The position numbers were made by a program, and so were the translations under genes. The notes under the pieces were generated by a model. The model searched no databases. It was given only the letters and a program-made list of their open reading frames with translations, and had not been told where the DNA came from. Shown here one piece after another: positions 60,436 through 64,000 of a stretch of 64,000 nucleotides of DNA. The stretch covers positions 1,027,822-1,091,821 of the forward strand of contig NW_022985185.1 in NCBI RefSeq assembly GCF_010093535.1. The letters run 5' to 3'. Source of the stretch: Lindgomyces ingoldianus (Eukaryota; Ascomycota; Dothideomycetes; Pleosporales; Lindgomycetaceae). The first letter of the stretch is position 1, and the number at the start of each line of letters is the position of its first letter.

Positions 60436-61041
60436 TGTTACAGCTAATAAACAAACTATAATTAACTAATTAGCTATACCTTATAGCTTAAATAACGCTA
60501 GATAGATAGCGCTTAACCCTGTTCTAAACAGGTTATGTAACAAGATAGATAAGAAATAGCTCTACCTCTTAAATAAGTGTATTAAGGAATGCATTATCTA
60601 ATAGGGAAAGTACGCTTGCTTACTGTGCGCGCAGTGCGCGCAGTAAGCGCAGCCACACGCACAGCGCGCACAGCATGCACTACATGCAAAACCCTATGTA
60701 TATAGTTTTAACTACAACTATAGTTAGAAGGCTGTAATTACTGTTTAGTCTTTACATACTTAATAAACTAAAAGGTGTTAATACCTTTACAAAAAAAATA
60801 ACACTGCCTTATATATTTTACATTATATATACTTTTATTTTATTCTTTATAAATTAGTTTACTAGCTTTTTATATAGCTGCTAGGTTAAACTACAACCTG
60901 TCTTTCTTATCCCCGCCCTACCTATACTCTGCTAAATAGACTGTACACCTGATTTAGCTAAGTCCTTACCTCTGCTCTACAACATACCATAGGCTGTAGT
61001 GCTCCTAAAAAGACCATTTTGTTAGAGCAAGGATTGTAACA
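60436..61041 (+). repeat. Right LTR of element G (606 bp)
   Basis: Contains the GC-rich core at about 60,615-60,690 (alternating GCGC, CACGCACAGC). Ends GGATTGTAACA before CTATG. Confidence 0.85.
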
Positions 61042-61933
61042 CTATGCAACACCTAAGTTTAATTAGTACTATATAAAGAATAAGATTATTAGTTTCTATA
61101 TACTAGCTTATAGCTTCTATCTTTTATAGCCTTTAAATGTTAGCTGTTTTACGCCTTTTAAGTAAGTGTATAGACACTAGGTGTTAGAGCTTACTTATAA
61201 TTAAATTTTTTATATTAATAAGTAGAATTTTTTTAGTATCTATAAGCATATTAGGCTTATAGTATTTACAAAGTAGATAATTAAAAGTAGCTTTTAGGTA
61301 GTAAGCTTAGTTCTACACTATTCTAATTACATCTTATTATTACTTACTATTGTCTAAATGCTGTCTCCTCTAAGGTAAAAAGCTAACAGTAAGAGACGCT
61401 AGACTATAAAGACACTTTATATAGTTACTTAGCTACAGTAGTAGGCTTAGCTAATCTATAACTACTTTAGTTATTAATTATAGAGCTTTACTAGCTAAGT
61501 AATTAATTAGCTTATTAAAAAATATTAAATAGTAATACACTTAGTAATAATTTTTTATAAAAGAGAACACTAAGCTGCATTAGGCTAACTATTACTAAAA
61601 GTAGAAGAAGCAACAGCAACAGCAGTATATTGCTACAGGAGGGACTCTCACAGGCTAGGAAGGTCAGAGGCTGGCTGCAGAGGCTGATAGGTTGGTTAAG
61701 GTGGATGCGCAGGCTTAGGCATCGCGGGCATATTAACAAGCACCACTAACCTGCTTAAGGTGCCATGTACAAGGCTATAACAGGACTTAATGTAGAAGTA
61801 ATTAGGAATATTTTTTATATATATTTATATAGGTTTAATTTAGTTGCTGTTTAGTTATCTGTTAAAAAGGCGTGCAGGGTTTAGTAGAGTGCGAAGCTTA
61901 CTAATGTGCGCAGCTTACTAATAAAACACGTTA

Positions 61934-62182
61934 GCTTAGCTAACTCTACAACGCTAATGTACAAACCTTGTAAAAATTTTATAAGAACATAAAAGTTAGT
62001 TAAGGTCTAAGAAGGTTACTGCACTAACTTTTATTTTTCTAGCTACTTAGGTAGCTGCTAAATTATTCTATATTATAAGTAGATTGTAATATATTACAAC
62101 GTATTCTACTGCTAAACTAGTAACTTTTTCTTAGCACTATAAATATTATGTATAAAAATATAAAATTATTTATAACTACTTA
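61934..62182. other. AT-rich sequence right of element F, unassigned
   Basis: RIP-like composition. At 62,099 a stretch ACGTATTCTACTGCTAAAC resembles a mutated element E terminal repeat, but it is too short to call. Confidence 0.3.
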
Positions 62183-62235
62183 ACGTACTTTACAAGCGAG
62201 TTGCTTACACACCTAAGTTGCTTACTTTTGCTAAG
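62183..62235. mobile_element. Fragment of an H-family terminal repeat
   Basis: ACGTACTTTACAAGCGAG onward matches the H terminus after a TA (62,181-82). It is cut at 62,235 by the LTR of element I. Confidence 0.75.
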
Positions 62236-62835
62236 TGTTACAGTCTATAGTTGGACCGACGTAACCCTACTAGAGGTACTCTACAATCTAGCTAGGTTAG
62301 GGCAGAGCTCGCTTACAGACTAATTAGAAGACACAGAGGCAGCGCAGCTGTCTAAGATTACAGAAGAATGCATTGTCTAATAAGAAAGAAGGCTAAGGAA
62401 ACAGAATAAGTCTAAGCAAGTTAAGTAAGCTGTAGTAAGCAAACTTAACTAAACTCTAGCAACTTGTTCTTAGCACTATTAGACATGTATATAGTTTTAG
62501 CTTAAATAAACCTTTAGAAGGTGTGTTTAATGTTTAGTTTATTATTTAGTTACTTTACTATATAGACTAAGTAGCATTCTAGCTTTCTAATAAGCTGCAA
62601 TACTATCTGTATATCTTGCAACATATATACCTCTAATTCTGTCTAACAGGACTGTTTAACCTGGCCTTTATACTGCTGTACAGGGACAAACTATAATCTA
62701 GTTACTCTACCCCACTCTATTAGCCTACTAGCTATTACGTAGGACTGTACACCCTACTATTAGCCTCTTTGTATTCTGCCCTAACCTTAGGGACAACATT
62801 AACCTGTGTGCTTCTATAAAGTAAGGATTGTAACA
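62236..62835 (+). repeat. 5' LTR of element I
   Basis: Same ends and similar length as the G LTR, with a divergent middle. Confidence 0.75.
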
Positions 62836-62899
62836 TTAAACACTGCACTCTTAGAAAGTATAACTTCTTAATATAACCTTAATTCTAACATAGCCTATG

Positions 62900-63780
62900 C
62901 AGCTCTATTAGGATTAACAGAAGTTTTAACTGTAAATAAAAAAGTTTTAGCTAAGCAAATTAACAGCATCTAAGATAATATTAAGAAACTTTAAAAAATT
63001 AGTAATAAAGTTACTAAACTAGTAAGCCTTTATAAAGACCTAAAGTGTGTAAACTAGAAACTTGCCTAACTAAGTGCTTAACTACTAATAATAAATTCTT
63101 AAGCAGCTATAGCTACTACAGCTGCTAACTCTTAAATCTACACGCTGTAAGTAACCCTAGCAAATCTCTAAAATGTATTAGCTAAGAAAGTAAGTATTAA
63201 AGCTAAAAAGACTTTAAAACTAGCTTTTTTAAAGCTTTTTAAAAGATTACTAAAAGATCTTTAACTCTTTTTTACTTAATGCTATCTTTACATGCAGTAT
63301 AATAGAGGAGCATTTTAAACTAATAAAGAAATAATATTCTAGATAGGATTACACCTAGAAAGACCTTTAGTAATTTAGTTCTAGCTGTATGCAGATAATT
63401 AGATAGACGTTAAAGCTAATAGCATAGCACTAAACCCTAAAACTAAAGAAATATTTAGTAGCCTTAATGCTTTTAAGAAAGCTTTAATTACTATTTATAA
63501 AACTATAGATAAATAAAAAATTACTACTAATAAACTAGACACTTTATAACAAGGAAAAGAAATAGCATAACACTATACAGCACACTTTAAAGAACAGTTA
63601 GCAATCTGCAAATAAACAGATTAGAAGGCCCTCTGCTAAATGTTCTATAATAGATTATAAGACATAATAAAAAATAAATTTATGCATTATAAAAAGCTAA
63701 TAACTTTAGAAAATTTTATTATAAAAGTAACACTTTATAATAACAGACATAAAGAGCGTAAAAGAAAAAAATAGTGTAGA
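62900..63780 (+). pseudogene. Degraded gag of element I
   Basis: The broken frame has gag-like runs (YTAHFKEQLAICK, IKNKFMHYKK). Stops are TAG or TAA of the RIP type. Confidence 0.55.
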
Positions 63781-63920
63781 GAAGCTTTTTAAAAATCTAA
63801 GTTTATTTCTAAAATAAAAATAAAAAATCCCTTTATTATAATAAAGAACTAATAGACCTTAGTTACATAAAACATATATAAAGCCTCTCCTTAAAAAAAG
63901 CTAAGCCTCTAGACATAATA

Positions 63921-64000
63921 GTGTCAGATTGAAGCACTGTTTCTAGGCTTCCTGAGATGAATGATGGGTTTGGATGTGATGTATGGATGATTGATTGATT
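63921..64000. other. Return to normal base composition at the right edge
   Basis: The last ~80 bp contain TGA- and GGA-rich sequence with many TpG and CpA pairs, unlike everything from 22.8 kb on. Short GATT repeats end the window. Too short to assign. Confidence 0.6.

Larger units (their letters stand above)
25202..61041 (+). mobile_element. Element G: Ty3/gypsy LTR retrotransposon carrying nested insertions
   Basis: LTRs at 25,202-25,803 and 60,436-61,041 start TGTTACAGC and end GTAACA or ATAACA. The TSD is CTATG (25,197-25,201 and 61,042-61,046). Degraded gag follows the left LTR, and degraded pol lies at about 53,700-56,570, to the right of inserted element D. Without D, palindromic Hc and element H it is about 7.6 kb. 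CTATG also precedes the right LTR (60,431-60,435). That might suggest a solo LTR, but the F transposase frame continues exactly across 25,201/61,047, which supports one element. Confidence 0.85.
22900..61700 (+). pseudogene. RIP-killed DDE transposase of element F, interrupted three times
   Basis: Three breakpoints fall inside one degraded frame and vanish when the insertions are removed. At TRIM the codons around 23,320-23,337 join those from 23,759 as a mutated NFDETGF motif (read NFNKIRF), which holds the first catalytic Asp. At the palindromic element the frame reads FKVITSFK, the usual KVVTGSER region. At G the codons end LLIVDSYSNY (second catalytic Asp, VDGH in relatives) and continue ATPKFN. 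Further on, 61,115-61,160 reads LL-stop-PLNVSCF, the LLQPLDV motif. Many stops come from TGG or CAG codons turned TAG or TAA. Confidence 0.8.
22728..61931 (+). mobile_element. Element F: Fot/pogo-like DNA transposon split by nested insertions
   Basis: The left terminal repeat starts ACGTGTTTTATCAGTAAGC at 22,728, contains a 17-bp subrepeat twice (22,737-22,753 and 22,754-22,770), and is followed by CACTAAACCACGCG. The right end (about 61,868-61,931) is the inverted copy with RIP changes. TA flanks both ends (22,726-27 and 61,932-33), as for pogo/Fot elements. F spans 39.2 kb only because a TRIM, a palindromic element and gypsy element G lie inside it. Without these and one TSD copy each it is 1,835 bp. 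The degraded transposase is on the plus strand (see its own entry). Confidence 0.85.
62236..63920 (+). mobile_element. Element I: truncated gypsy element related to G
   Basis: LTR 62,236-62,835 (600 bp, TGTTACAGTC to GATTGTAACA) followed by degraded gag. No pol and no second LTR follow. The sequence changes to normal composition at about 63,920. Confidence 0.75.

Noticed and set aside
61515..61739. Minus-strand 74-codon frame with a leucine run
   Set aside because: The leucines come from an AGCAGCAAC-type repeat read antisense, within the 3' part of element F.
22728..63920. Possibility of a giant cargo-carrying transposon or a CRISPR-like array
   Set aside because: No tyrosine recombinase, no cargo genes and no regularly spaced short repeats. 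The block is explained by nested LTR and pogo-like elements.

Overview
This window comes from a filamentous ascomycete (Pezizomycotina; the gene set would fit Leotiomycetes, but that is a guess). The evidence is short spliceosomal introns of about 48-75 bp with CTAAC or CTGAC branch sites, fungal orthologues (Stn1, Rav1, PRMT3), secreted LysM and cysteine-rich proteins, and a 41-kb block whose transposons carry transition mutations of the RIP type (CpA to TpA on both strands). The window splits into two compartments with sharp edges.

Positions 1 to about 22,727 are ordinary gene-bearing DNA. In order: a SnoaL-like protein (+), a small secreted cysteine-rich membrane-anchored protein (-), the telomere-capping subunit Stn1 (+), a secreted protein with two LysM domains in four exons (-), a doubtful short gene at 5,934 (+), the RAVE subunit Rav1 in seven exons (-), protein arginine methyltransferase 3 with its N-terminal zinc finger (-), a large unrecognised nuclear-type protein (-), a conserved-looking orphan protein (-) whose start overlaps the stop of the gene before it, and a secreted metallo-beta-lactamase-fold protein (-). 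Rav1 and PRMT3 are housekeeping genes read in the same direction. I see no biosynthetic cluster and no functional operon.

Positions 22,728 to about 63,920 are one AT-rich block with no intact gene. It can be resolved into a nested stack of transposons with target-site duplications (TSDs) at nearly every level. A Fot/pogo-like DNA transposon F (TIRs at 22,728 and 61,931) was hit by a 416-bp TRIM (TSD TAAGA), by a palindromic element (TSD TA) and by gypsy element G (TSD CTATG). G was hit by LTR element D (TSD TTAAC), by a second palindromic element and by a full-length pogo-like element H. D was hit in its left LTR by gypsy element C (TSD CACTA), and elsewhere by pogo-like element E and a third palindromic element. 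C was hit by two copies, A (+, TSD TAGTG) and B (-, TSD GTCTG), of one chromodomain-bearing gypsy family. When the insertions plus one TSD copy are removed in silico, the degraded F transposase frame reads straight through all three of its insertion points. F then shrinks from 39.2 kb to 1,835 bp, a normal size for this transposon type.

The most unusual item is the set of three ~1.1-kb palindromic elements. Each is the 5' third of element H followed by an inverted copy of its own first ~470 bp, which makes a mobile long-hairpin derivative. The TRIM, the pol-less element D with its tandem-repeat leader, the GC-rich islands that escaped RIP, and the truncated element at the right edge also merit a look. 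The last ~80 bases return to normal composition.
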